Assembly: GCA_010645155.1 (NCBI GenBank)
Contig: CM021312.1
Location: forward strand, 4,121,844 to 4,185,843
Source: Tigriopus japonicus
Lineage: Eukaryota; Arthropoda; Copepoda; Harpacticoida; Harpacticidae
Length of the DNA stretch: 64,000 bases
Direction: 5' to 3'
The translations under genes were made by a program, and so were the position numbers. Shown piece after piece: positions 24,567 to 34,206 of this stretch. A model generated the notes under the pieces. That model saw only the letters and a list, made by a program, of their open reading frames with translations. It searched no databases and was not told the origin of the DNA. The first letter of the stretch is position 1. Every line of letters begins with the position of its first letter.

Positions 24567-24638
24567 GGGGATATAGCTCAGTGGTAGAGCAATCGGCTGC
24601 AGTCCGATAGGTCCATGGTTCAACTCCGTGTGTCCCCT
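24567..24638 (+). tRNA. tRNA-Cys(GCA), array copy 16 (last)
   Basis: Consensus tRNA. The spacer after it decays and stops resembling the unit near 24790. Confidence 0.92.
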
Positions 24639-24790
24639 GTCAGATATGAGATCCTTTTTGTATTTGTTTCAGAACTTTTTCATCTTTCGTAGGTGTGGCT
24701 TTTGGCCCAAATTGATGATTTTCCTTGTGGAACAGATGCCAGTGTTCTTCCAATTACATCGACCTCACAAGTTGCCAAGAACAATTTGCA

Positions 24791-26171
24791 TTAGTCCCAT
24801 TGCATTAGTTTCTAATTTGACTGGTTTCATTTTTATGTTGATGTGGCTTTTGGCCCAAGTCACTTGTCCATAGTTCAATGGTGTTGAAAATTCTTGTTGA
24901 ATAGTTTGAAATGAGTTTGATTGTGAGATGTGAGGTGATTGGCAATGTTGTTAGGGGCTTCTGAAACTGGAAAAAAATCCAGTACCAGTTGCTGCTTCGG
25001 AGTTTAATTTTTCAACATAAGCTGCGTGTATTTGCCTTGAAAACGCAGCTTTTATGTTTAGATACTTGAGCTTTGTCCTTAGGTTTTTTGACGATAATTG
25101 CAAAAACTTCGGCGGAACATGAAGAATTATTTTCGCTCAACCTATTTTTCGTTTCGTTTTTTTTTTGTGCTTTTTTGACTTCTTTCATCTGTTGTGTTTT
25201 TATTTTGCATTTTTGTTTGTTATTGGTAAAATGTGATAAATTGAATATTTAATCGTGATGCAAATCAATTATGACTTCTCTTTCTATAACTTTGATTACT
25301 TCTATCATTGTAAATTAAGACAATATTGTTACAAACATCATAAGGAAAACAGGTTATCCTACCTTACGAAATTATTACTAAGAATGTAAGTTTTTGACAA
25401 TTTTTTGTGCAGTTGTTGTAGTTTATTGCCTAATCCAAAACAAGAGAATTTAAATGTTCATGAGTTGCCTTTCGGTTAAAATCACCTTTTGTGTAAAAGA
25501 GCCCACGATGTTGCTTGATCTAAATGGGCTTTGCATTTTAGTCTTTGTTAAGTCAAATTTCTTAATCCGTTTTGGTGAAATATTCTTTTAAGAGCTTGAT
25601 TGTTGTTTGATTCAAAAATTTTCTTAAAATCATGCCAAATAATGGCGTTGTCAAAGGATATTTTTCGTATATCCGGCTAAGTTTCAAATACTGAAAGCAT
25701 TTGAAGAAAAAGTGCGTTTAATGTATATTGTCACTTTTCAGCAAAAAAAATCCGGGCTCTATTCATAATAACGTTGAAAATAATCAGGCAAAATATGCAA
25801 TTCTTCCACATTATTGTAATTAAAAGTAATCTATAAGGCCACAAACATGTCTCCTTATGTTTGGGAGCTATGGGAGAAGCGATCAAGCGGTAAAGCAGAA
25901 AAGTCCCAAAATGGCATCTTTGGTAATGCTGAATATTAGAATACTCCATGTGGATCGATATAAAATGACTTTATATAAAATTTTATATTTTATTAAAAAC
26001 TTTATATAAAATATAAAATGATGTTGTTGACAGAAAATTGATAAATGTGGTACGACAGGAAACTGTAAACCGTTTTTTTGGGATTTAATTACAACCCGAT
26101 CTATTGTATGGCAATAGATAGATATAGCAACTAAGCGTTCGTTTCTCATTCAATGAGCCCCGATCCGGATA
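24791..26171. other. intergenic, nothing recognised
   Basis: AT-rich sequence after the array. There is an A/T palindromic stretch at 25965-26020 (repeated TTTTATAT/ATAAAATT). No gene found. Confidence 0.55.
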
Positions 26172-26743
26172 TGTTGTGCCTGAGGTTCAAAAATGAACCA
26201 CGAGCATGACACCATATTCGGTATCATTCCGGGTGCTCGCTTCATATTATTATTCCTAACTTTCTAAAAATGTTTCAAAAACCCTTCCTTGAATTTGACG
26301 TTTTGTTACTTTAAACTGATGCAGAGCTAAAATTGGAAATGAATTTCAAAAAACAAGAAAGATTGCAATCCAAAGTTGGGTTTTTGAAACCCATTTAGAA
26401 AATTAGGAATATTAATGAAATGACCACCCTGAATAATATGGATTGTTGATCACAATCCACATGTGCCCATCCACTCAAATAGATTCAAAATAAATAGATT
26501 CTCTCAACCTCATTGGAGATCCTCAAGGCACCAAATTTGACCCATGATCATTAGAAATGCCTCAAAACGAGTGGAATGCGTCAAATGAGACCCATGTTAC
26601 ATACTTGAAAATGATTCCATCACACATTTTGATTTACAAAATTAGGTTCTTCGAAGGTTGATTAAGATGACGTTCTTGTTTTATTTTCTCAATACCCACA
26701 AGGTGCGCCTCTTGTGGGCCATTTTAGAACCTCAGGCACAACA
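26172..26743. mobile_element. putative transposon with 24-bp inverted termini
   Basis: TGTTGTGCCTGAGGTTCAAA on the left is mirrored on the right by TTTAGAACCTCAGGCACAACA; 23 of 24 bases match. The interior, about 520 bp, has no ORF of note. Probably non-autonomous. Confidence 0.6.
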
Positions 26744-26942
26744 AATCGAGGATCTCTCTTGATTGTCTAGCAATAAATGGATTATTGAATTATTAAAACG
26801 AGCTTCAGCCATTCCTACCTTTTGAAAAATGAATGAAGTCAAAAACTAGCCCGCTTACAGCTTTCGCGATGTTCAAAGACGCTTAACTTAAAAAAATAGT
26901 CTTATTCATTCCAGAATACATGAATTTTAATAAGAAAAATTC

Positions 26943-27014
26943 TAGCAGAGCGTAGTTTCGATCTACGGACCTCTGGGTTATGGGCCCAGCACGCTTCCAC
27001 TGCGCCACTCTGCT
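26943..27014 (-). tRNA. initiator tRNA-Met(CAT)
   Basis: 72 nt starting AGCAGAGTGG with anticodon loop CCCATAA and T loop ATCGAAA. These are the hallmarks of eukaryotic initiator tRNA (A1-T72 end pair, A54). A T-rich terminator follows on the minus strand. Confidence 0.93.
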
Positions 27015-27233
27015 ACTGATGCTGAAGAGGGAAGGACTATATTTATATTACTGTTCAAGGTAATAATATTAACATTAACATTCCTAACAGAAGTAATATG
27101 CATAACGTGTGCTTTTCTTCCTCTTTCTTACCTTTAATATCTTTCTCTCTTGTGCAGAGTTTCTGGTGGAAACAAGCAATATTATTGTCTAGGACCTCGT
27201 GAGAAATATCTGAGGAAAAAAAACGATACTTAT

Positions 27234-27315
27234 CGCAGTCGGCAGGATTCGAACCTGCGCGGGCATAGCCCATCAGATTTCGAGTCTGACGCCTTAACCA
27301 CTCGGCCACAACTGC
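27234..27315 (-). tRNA. tRNA-Ser(CGA)
   Basis: 82 nt with a long variable arm, acceptor GCAGTTG/CGACTGC, G73, and anticodon loop CTCGAAA. Confidence 0.93.
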
Positions 27316-27684
27316 TCTCTAGTACCAATGGGAATTATTTTTCCAAATTTGGTTGTATGTTTGAAACAAGACTTCTTCTCAGAGGCTTGTATAGCATTAA
27401 AAACATGGTGGTGAAAATTTACCGTTCGTGACGATTTTAGCCGGCTAGCGAAGTACTTTCAATCTTCGTGGCGCAAGTAACATAAAATTACTAGGTATAA
27501 ATACTGTATATAACCATTTTTTGTCCAAAAATGTACATTCGGAATACGAATCAGATGTTGAAAACATTTTCAAAAAAAGAAAGCAAACTCTGTAAGTGAT
27601 CGTTGTTAGTTTGATGAGTCAATCTGATTTTTTCGACAAGACTTGACCTTACGCTGGCGATTGATCAAAAGCTTAAACTTTGAT
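27316..27684. other. intergenic, nothing recognised
   Basis: Spacer between tRNA-Ser and the LINE 3' tail. Confidence 0.5.
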
Positions 27685-27806
27685 TTATTATTATTATTTT
27701 TATTTTTATTTTTATTATTTTTTTTGGGGGGGGCGGATTTTTCAATACCGCTACAAGGAATGGGATTCCCTGTAAAGAGAGTTAATCATTATTATATTTT
27801 CAATAA

Positions 27807-30800
27807 TTAATGTTTATATGAAATTTGATCTACCAATGAGTTACTGTTGGCAGATCTATACAACCCTTGTATAGTGGGTTGGTCAGGAATAGTATTTAAG
27901 AATTTGTCCAATCCTGCCTTAAATGCTGTTAGAGGATCAGCTCCAACATATTCCCTACGAAGACTAATGGGTAACAAATTGAACAATGAAGGAGCCCGAT
28001 AAAGAAGAGAGGAGGACTTCATTGTTCGAACTAGCCTTGATTCCTTAGGATTTGGAGGTGCTCTCAGAGCGCACGTAAAACCTCTACGATCGCTACAACT
28101 GATCTCAAATCCTGGGTTAGGACAGAGCCCATGAATGCTCTTAAAAACATACAGTATCAGATACCTTTCGTACCTTCTCTGAGTACTGTACAACCCTAAC
28201 TTCTGGAGCCTCTCCCAATATGAGAGCTCTCTCATTCCTGTGATGTTCCTAGTAAAACATCTTTGGACCTGCTCGACCTTTTGCAAACCTGCTGAACTCA
28301 TTGGAGCCCAAATGGGTGAGGCATATTCAAGATGCGGCTGAACAATCGACTTGTACAGAGTTAGCATCGTAATACTATCTCTGGACTTGAAAGTGCGATA
28401 GATCCAGCCGCACGTTTGAAATGCCTTCCCCACTTTCAACTGGATATGCTCATCAAACTTTCCATCATCTTGGACGACAACTCCCAAATCTCTCATGGAC
28501 GATACCTGCTCAATATCACAACCTCCATTGTCTTTGAGAGGAACATCTAATTTTGACGCCCCATACGTCATTGTGCGGAATTTCATCCCGTTCAATGCCA
28601 TGTTACTCTCGCCAACCCAAGAGTAGACCTTCTCCAAGTCCTCAACTAAACATTTCGAGTCCTGCCCATTCCTTCCACAAACTAATTTTGTGTCATCAGC
28701 ATATGAAGAAATACTGGCTTTTGTTCTAAAATTCTGGAGAGGAGCAATAAAGAGAATAAACAAGAGCGGACCTAAAATTGAACCTTGCGGAACACCTGAC
28801 TTGACATCATACATGCCGCTAAAAGATCCTTCGACTTTAACTATTTGCTTCCTTTCGCTTATGAAACTACCAATCCAAGTCAGGACCTTACCCTGGACCC
28901 CTAACTCTTTGAGTTGATCGAGCAAAAGACCATGATCTACCTTATCGAAGGCCTTGGCAAAGTCAAGATAGACTACATCAACTGACTCATGACTTTCGAG
29001 CCCTTCAATGATTTGCTCAATATGATCAACCAATTGGGTTACTGTACTAAAATGAGCTCGAAACCCATGCTGTCCAGAAGGAATTAAATCATGGACTTCC
29101 AAATAATCTACAAGCTTGGACTTCATAATCTTCTCAAAAACCTTTGCAACGCTGGAGGTCAGAGAAATGGGCCTATAATTACTAGGGAGTGACTTATCTC
29201 CGCCCTTAAAAATTGGAACGACATGAGCTACTTTTAGAGAGGAGGGAAACTTGCCCTGATCTAAAATGCAACGCATCAAATAGGAGAAAACAGGGGCAAG
29301 AATCTGTGAACATTTCATCAGAAACTGAGATGTCACACCATCAGGTCCAGGAGAACTCGAGAGCTTTAAGCTCTTGATGGCCTCAAAAGCATCTTGATCT
29401 GTGACTACCAGATCCTCCAGTCGATTATCCTGACTATCAATGCCAGTCTCATCAAAAACATTGCTACAGTCATGGCCTGCTCTGACTACCCTTTTTGGAA
29501 TTGAAAATACACTTGAGAACTGATCTCCAAGCATACTGGCCATAACCTCACTATCATTGACGGTTTTACCGCCGACCTCAAAAGGTCCTACAGGATGCTT
29601 CATTTTTCTCTTTGTATTCGCAAACGAGAAAAACGCCTTTGGATTAGTCTTAACCTCCTGGATCACTCTACTTTCCTTCTCTAACTGATCGGAATCAATG
29701 GAGGCCCTAATTTTTGATTGGACCACATCCAATTTGCTTTGGAGGCTGGCTACAACAAATGGATTTGAAGTACGTCGAAGTCTATTCGAAAGCTGACAAC
29801 TCCGTTTGAACAACTTCTTCCTAACCTTTGGAATTCTAGACAATGGCCTACCTTTTGCCACTATTTCTGGAATACCACTGGACAAACAAACCTCGTCAAA
29901 AAGTGAAATTAGCTTATTTATAGCTTTATCTATTGATGGTTCCTGCTTTAGAATGGAAATCAAGTCCAACTCGCCTAATCTTTCAACAATAATGGGCCAG
30001 TGTTCATCTTTGAACTTAAACTTGGCCACGCCCACCTTTTGAGCAGGTTTAACTCTAGAGCTCGCCGGCTTTTGAGTAATGGTCGACCCTATCTCAAGAA
30101 TGTGATGATCTGAAAGACTACATGGGGCAACGTGGACATACTGGATCAGATCAGGGTCATTGGAAAAAACTAAGTCCAGAACACTCTCTGCTCTGGTTGC
30201 AACACCAACGTGTTGAGAGAGATTACGCAAGATCGCAAACTCTTCTAATTTTTCGAAAGACGGCGATGCTGTTTTCGAAATGGGAATGTACCCATCCGGA
30301 CTAACCTCCCACTCAACAATGCTAGCCGGAAAATTGAAGTCGCCAACAACAAAGAGTCGAGAACAAACCTCTCGATCTAACTCCTTTCCAATGAATTGGA
30401 GAGCTGACAGAAATGAAGAAGAGCTACAAGAAGGTGGCCGATACATTGTTACAACCGTAAGATCAAGGGCCTTGATATGACAAATCAAAACTTCTACTTC
30501 TCCATTCGACATTCGTACATGACTAAGAAGTAAGTCTTTCCTGACATATAGACATACGCCCCCATGTGGGAAAATGGGATTATCAGGGCGTACTCTATCA
30601 CATCGAACTAGTCTAAAACCAGCTATTGCTACTTCTTCGTCTAAAACTCCTGGACGAAGCCAAGTCTCTGTGATAGAAATGAAGGAGACCTCTCTATCAA
30701 TGGCTAGCTCCTCCAATACTTTGACCTTTGTGCTGTCTTTTTTGGAAATCAGACAATGCACGTTCAAATAGAGCCCTTTTATGGGCTTAAAGTCTTCCGA

Positions 30801-30854
30801 TGGACCAAGTCTATCAGTTCTTGGACCTTCCTGTCTAACCTTAAAAAATCCTGC
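27807..30854 (-). CDS. LINE ORF2: endonuclease-reverse transcriptase
   Basis: The open frame runs from after a TAA at 30857-30855 to the stop at 27807. Numbering from the TTG at 30767 (986 residues), the APE-type endonuclease shows E34 (ITETWL), D143/N145 (VGDFN) and D220-H222 (LSDHH). The RT shows YRPISLTS, HGFR, DFAKAFDKVDH, SGVPQGSILGPLLF and the catalytic YADD at 689-692. A Cys/His-poor C-terminal domain follows with no RNase H. The frame has no ATG before M86, which lies inside the endonuclease after E34, while the conserved domain start (LYLNVHCL) is upstream. Translation therefore cannot begin at a normal in-frame ATG; a -1 frameshift from ORF1 is the likely route. Function: target-primed reverse transcription of the element RNA. 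Confidence 0.92.
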   Translation of the reverse strand, partial: AGFFKVRQEGPRTDRLGPSEDFKPIKGLYLNVHCLISKKDSTKVKVLEELAIDREVSFISITETWLRPGVLDEEVAIAGFRLVRCDRVRPDNPIFPHGGVCLYVRKDLLLSHVRMSNGEVEVLICHIKALDLTVVTMYRPPSCSSSSFLSALQFIGKELDREVCSRLFVVGDFNFPASIVEWEVSPDGYIPISKTASPSFEKLEEFAILRNLSQHVGVATRAESVLDLVFSNDPDLIQYVHVAPCSLSDHHILEIGSTITQKPASSRVKPAQKVGVAKFKFKDEHWPIIVERLGELDLISILKQEPSIDKAINKLISLFDEVCLSSGIPEIVAKGRPLSRIPKVRKKLFKRSCQLSNRLRRTSNPFVVASLQSKLDVVQSKIRASIDSDQLEKESRVIQEVKTNPKAFFSFANTKRKMKHPVGPFEVGGKTVNDSEVMASMLGDQFSSVFSIPKRVVRAGHDCSNVFDETGIDSQDNRLEDLVVTDQDAFEAIKSLKLSSSPGPDGVTSQFLMKCSQILAPVFSYLMRCILDQGKFPSSLKVAHVVPIFKGGDKSLPSNYRPISLTSSVAKVFEKIMKSKLVDYLEVHDLIPSGQHGFRAHFSTVTQLVDHIEQIIEGLESHESVDVVYLDFAKAFDKVDHGLLLDQLKELGVQGKVLTWIGSFISERKQIVKVEGSFSGMYDVKSGVPQGSILGPLLFILFIAPLQNFRTKASISSYADDTKLVCGRNGQDSKCLVEDLEKVYSWVGESNMALNGMKFRTMTYGASKLDVPLKDNGGCDIEQVSSMRDLGVVVQDDGKFDEHIQLKVGKAFQTCGWIYRTFKSRDSITMLTLYKSIVQPHLEYASPIWAPMSSAGLQKVEQVQRCFTRNITGMRELSYWERLQKLGLYSTQRRYERYLILYVFKSIHGLCPNPGFEISCSDRRGFTCALRAPPNPKESRLVRTMKSSSLLYRAPSLFNLLPISLRREYVGADPLTAFKAGLDKFLNTIPDQPTIQGLYRSANSNSLVDQISYKH

Positions 30855-31687
30855 TTACTAACAAAATTTTGCTCTACAGGAAGGGATTTTTGGGGAGGGG
30901 GAGGGGCGACTACATTGGAGTAGGACCTAGGTTGCCCATAGGAAAAAGTGGAAGGAGGAACCGGGTTATGGATGTTGGGGAGAAGGGTAGAAATAGGAAT
31001 AGGTTTTGAGGTGAGGGAAGGGAAATGGGACAAGGAGTTGGGAGGAGGAGGACGAGAACGGGGAGGGGGGATGCTAAAAGGATAAAATGTTTGGGGGATT
31101 GGTTGGGGATTGGATGCTAACCTATAACCATATCTAGGAGACCCAGATTTTGCTGGTCTCGGTTTCCTCTGAGTACCTCGTACATGAACCTGTCTACACT
31201 CCACATTGAAACACGTCCCACTACTCATTGATCTACGACACATGTACGGATGGAAGAAGGGGCACTCGACCTTTGAGCACCCTTTCTTGTTGTATTTCAA
31301 GAGCCCAAACTTCAACAATTTTTGACACCACTGTGGGTGTTCAAAAGAGCTACAACCTTTTCTATCCGGACTACAAGGCTGCCTTTTGTGGTCAGGACAG
31401 ACTTCCTTACAAGCTAGAGCTTTCTGGACAATTTTTGGTTGAGCTACTTCAACCAACTCGACCTCAGTTGCCTCTGTTTCAGTGGAGTTGTCTACAGTTG
31501 AGGCCACCTTTGAATCAACGAGCTTTCTGGTCTGACTAACCCAAGCAACCAGAGCCTCAACAATGAAAGCCTTCTTGACAACAGAGGGGTCCTTCCCTTC
31601 TAAGGCTAAATGCAGACATTTCCTAGCCTCATCGCTAACCTGACTCAAGATAGCCTCCATCATGTAAATGGAAGGAAAAACTAACAA
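30779..31687 (-). CDS. LINE ORF1: CCCH zinc-finger nucleic-acid-binding protein
   Basis: 302 residues from the ATG at 31687; a second ATG pair at residues 9-10 is also possible. The N-terminal part looks helical and has no recognised domain. The centre (93-168) holds a Cys/His cluster: C121-C137-C142-H146 and C150-C159-C164-H168 are CCCH-type spacings, with a less regular set at C97/C105/C112/H117. A Pro/Ser-rich linker (about 175-265) and a short helical C-terminus (LDRKVQELIDLVHRKT) follow. By analogy with other LINEs it should package element RNA. The sequence TTT TTA at codons 281-282 forms the slippery site. Confidence 0.85.
   Translation of the reverse strand: MLVFPSIYMMEAILSQVSDEARKCLHLALEGKDPSVVKKAFIVEALVAWVSQTRKLVDSKVASTVDNSTETEATEVELVEVAQPKIVQKALACKEVCPDHKRQPCSPDRKGCSSFEHPQWCQKLLKFGLLKYNKKGCSKVECPFFHPYMCRRSMSSGTCFNVECRQVHVRGTQRKPRPAKSGSPRYGYRLASNPQPIPQTFYPFSIPPPRSRPPPPNSLSHFPSLTSKPIPISTLLPNIHNPVPPSTFSYGQPRSYSNVVAPPPPQKSLPVEQNFVSKQDFLRLDRKVQELIDLVHRKTLSP
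30842..30848 (-). promoter_or_regulatory. candidate -1 ribosomal frameshift heptamer T TTT TTA
   Basis: On the minus strand the ORF1 codons read GAT TTT TTA AGG, so the heptamer T TTT TTA is in the exact X XXY YYZ phase. The -1 frame is closed 5 codons upstream (TAA 30857-30855) and then open into ORF2. A possible stem CCAAG/CTTGG begins about 17 nt downstream of the heptamer, farther than usual. Confidence 0.65.
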
Positions 31688-31775
31688 CCAACTCTAACAA
31701 AAGTAATGAGAGAAGAAGGGGGTGTGAAGAAAGATTAACAGGAAACAACAACTAGGTGAAGAAGCTGACCAGACT

Positions 31776-31942
31776 GACCTAGCCCAAGAGAGGGAGCCAA
31801 CCAAACAATTTCACACCTAACTGTGAGAAGACAGTCACCTAATGGAATAGTACCCTTTCTGGCCAACAGGAAAGAAGAAAAACAAGAGTTTCGACCAACC
31901 TAGCTCAAGAGAGAGTCAGACAACCAATCTCACACCTAACTG
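31776..31942 (-). repeat. two imperfect 5' UTR repeats of the LINE
   Basis: 31776-31823 and 31893-31942 share CTAGC(C/T)CAAGAGAG and CACACCTAACTG, offset by about 118 bp. They precede ORF1 and may be promoter monomers. Confidence 0.6.
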
Positions 31943-31980
31943 ATAAGAGATAAGACAAAGGATAACATACAATGAAGAAC

Positions 31981-32984
31981 AAATCCTCAAATATGGAAGA
32001 AAAATATTGGATAAAAACGATAAAAGAATGATTAAAATCGCTAATCAAGACAAATTAATTTGCCAGTATAACTAAGAATGTAAGTATGAAAAGGACATTA
32101 AAAACGACAATATAGAACTTAGGAACTAAAGGAAACCTGAAAAAAAGACACACAAAAAAAAGATATTAAGAAAAATAAAAATAAACTGAAAATAGAGGAG
32201 AATACGAAAAGAGTACGACAAAATGTGTTAAAGACAGACATAAAGTAGTAAGAGAAAGAAGAGAAAGGCAAATAAATATGCATTTAACCTTCATTTTCAG
32301 AAAAGTCACTGAAATTTAAAGCTATATGAAAAAGTGTGTGAGAAAACATAAAATTTGAATGAAATCGTTTATCTTAACTATTATTTGCCTTTGCTCCTGT
32401 ACTATTTCTTCAGGCGAGTCGGTTTAAATTTCAGTTTCGGTTAAAGACTCTGTCAGACCACCGATATCTGAAGTTACAAACACAAAGCTTATTGCCATCG
32501 CTGTTGTCAATGCACTCCTTGCTTTTACACACTTATAATTTCAAAGGGATTCTTGAAATGTAACAAGTATCCAAAAATCGAAGGAAAAAAATGTGCACGT
32601 GATTCAATCCGCAGAGTAAGAAATTCATTAGTAGATAAGCTTCACATCCACAGATATTGACAGATACGACAGGCTGGGCCAGTCCCCCTATCGTTTTGTA
32701 GGCCCCTTTTGAAGTTGACCTGGGCCGCTCTATCGCAATCTGTTCTACTCAGGAAAGTCGTTTTTCATAGTTCAACCACAAACCAGCTCCAGACTATTTG
32801 GTGCTAGCTAATCAAGCAGACCACCGCAACAGTACGGAGATCTGTGACCTCTAGATGACACAGATTGTCTTTTCTGGATTGACTCTGTGAATCAAACTTC
32901 AAGAGGGAGATTTGGGTTCCAAACAAGGTAGCGCATGCTATGACGTTCCTTACAAAACCATCATTTTTAAGAATGAACCCTGCA
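31981..32984. other. A-rich region upstream of the LINE, unresolved
   Basis: Purine-rich sequence (many GAAAA and AAGAA blocks) to about 32280, then ordinary intergenic sequence. Part may still belong to the LINE 5' UTR. No gene seen. Confidence 0.4.
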
Positions 32985-33292
32985 CAAAATTTCAGCTGAT
33001 TCCACAAAATAAGCGCCTCTTGCGGTCAGATTGAGTCATAGTTGCCAGCTAGCGAGTGTGTTTTAATGCCACTCATTGGCAAACTGTTAGAGATTTTCTT
33101 GACATTAACATTTCTCCGAAATGTTGGAGTTTGATATCATAATGCCATTGCAAAGAAATGTAAGCATCTAAGGAAAAACCTATTTTACCACAGTTTTGCC
33201 AAAGGTGGCATTAAAACCCGCTCTCTAGCTGGCAACTATGTCTGAATCTGACCGCAAGAGGCGCTTATTTTGTGGAATCAGCTGAAATTTTG
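32985..33292. mobile_element. 308-bp inverted-repeat element (MITE-like), about 105-bp arms
   Basis: The left arm from CAAAATTTCAGCTGATTCCA inward and the inverted right arm are nearly identical through CGCCTCTTGCGGTCAGATT, CATAGTTGCCAGCTAG and TTTTAATGCCAC. The unpaired centre is about 100 bp. No coding capacity. Confidence 0.8.
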
Positions 33293-34206
33293 ATCAAGGT
33301 TAATTTTGTTTGGTAATCCCACATAAAGGGCGTTGTTGGCGACGTCAGAATTAACATATCTCTCATTAATTTATCTACGGTACAACCTCGATTGACTATG
33401 TTCACATTGAAGTTATTGAAGTATATGAAGATAAGAATGACTTGAGTAACTAGATCAAATTTATGAACTTGCTAAAGTACTTAATATTTCAGCTAATGTT
33501 GTTGCTTTTCTAGATTTGGCCATTTTTGGGAATCATGAACAAGCTGCTTCAAACAATTAAGACTTAAGCGTTGCATTTTGGACATACTCGGGCGAATAAT
33601 TGCCGGAATTTTTAATGTTCTAGCAATCTTTGGTCAGTTATCTGTGAAAATTGTCCTTCAAAATTGGCAAGTATCTCTCATCTGTGTATCTCTGTTCTGA
33701 TCCGCCACGTGCTTTCAAAACGTGCTTGACTGCTTTTTGATTGATCTCAAATTTCTTGCAGGGCTGAGATTCCATTCACGAATGAGAGAGATTGGAAATG
33801 AAAAAACCCTGACATCTTGAAATCCAAGGGGCATGATCCAGGTATAGGGAAAGAAAAAGTGTGACAATACATTAAGAATAAGGAAGACATCAGCATCTAG
33901 TTTGTTGTGTCGAGTTATTCTTCAGTCAAGGAGCGCTATGAACTAAAGTGCTTTCTCGTCGGCGCCAAAGACAAGGTTATTTCCAAAGTTCTTTAATCCA
34001 ACATTGTACATTTTTCTGTTAAGAGTTGGTGAGATATTGGTTTACTTGTTTAACGGCATAACATTATTACTCTTATATCCAACTTTGACTTTTATTATCC
34101 TTAAAATACTTAGGATTTGGAATCATCGATGGACTTCAACAGAACGTGCGAGTACAAAATATTACCGAGCAATATAAGCACAATAGATAGTGATATGCCA
34201 GTCTGA
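33293..34206. other. intergenic, nothing recognised
   Basis: AT-rich spacer with no gene, RNA or clear repeat. Confidence 0.5.

Larger units (their letters stand above)
19311..24790. repeat. tandem array of a 294-bp unit bearing tRNA-Cys genes
   Basis: tRNA starts fall exactly 294 bp apart from 19866 to 23394. The next is 302 bp on, through an 8-bp duplication near 23582 (GAGTTTTT repeated). The last units are of a second spacer type. Each unit is a 72-bp tRNA plus about 222 bp of spacer. Middle units look identical base for base; units after 22806 carry a T-to-C change in the spacer (TTTGGCTCCAG); both edges are diverged and truncated. That pattern is typical of unequal crossing-over with homogenisation in the middle. 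The first unit begins with a tRNA 3' remnant at 19311-19322. Confidence 0.95.
27685..31980 (-). mobile_element. full-length non-LTR retrotransposon (LINE), jockey/CR1-like
   Basis: Minus-strand element with a 5' UTR, ORF1 (31687-30779), ORF2 (ending 27807) and a 3' end reading GGGAATCCC...AATCCGCCCC. It ends in an AAAATAATAAAAATA-type tail near 27685. Both ORFs are uninterrupted, so the copy is young. The absence of RNase H after the RT and the APE-type endonuclease place it in the jockey superfamily; the exact clade (CR1, L2, Rex) would need a tree. The 5' boundary is approximate and I found no target-site duplication. Confidence 0.9.

Noticed and set aside
19866..24638. Regular repeat spacing reminiscent of a CRISPR array
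   Set aside because: The period is 294 bp, the repeated part includes the spacer, and the genome is eukaryotic. Each repeat folds as tRNA-Cys.
27055..27309. 84-residue minus-strand frame
   Set aside because: Its first part is the translated tRNA-Ser gene.
30765..30767. TTG as the translation start of LINE ORF2
   Set aside because: TTG is not a usual eukaryotic start, and the conserved endonuclease start lies upstream of it.
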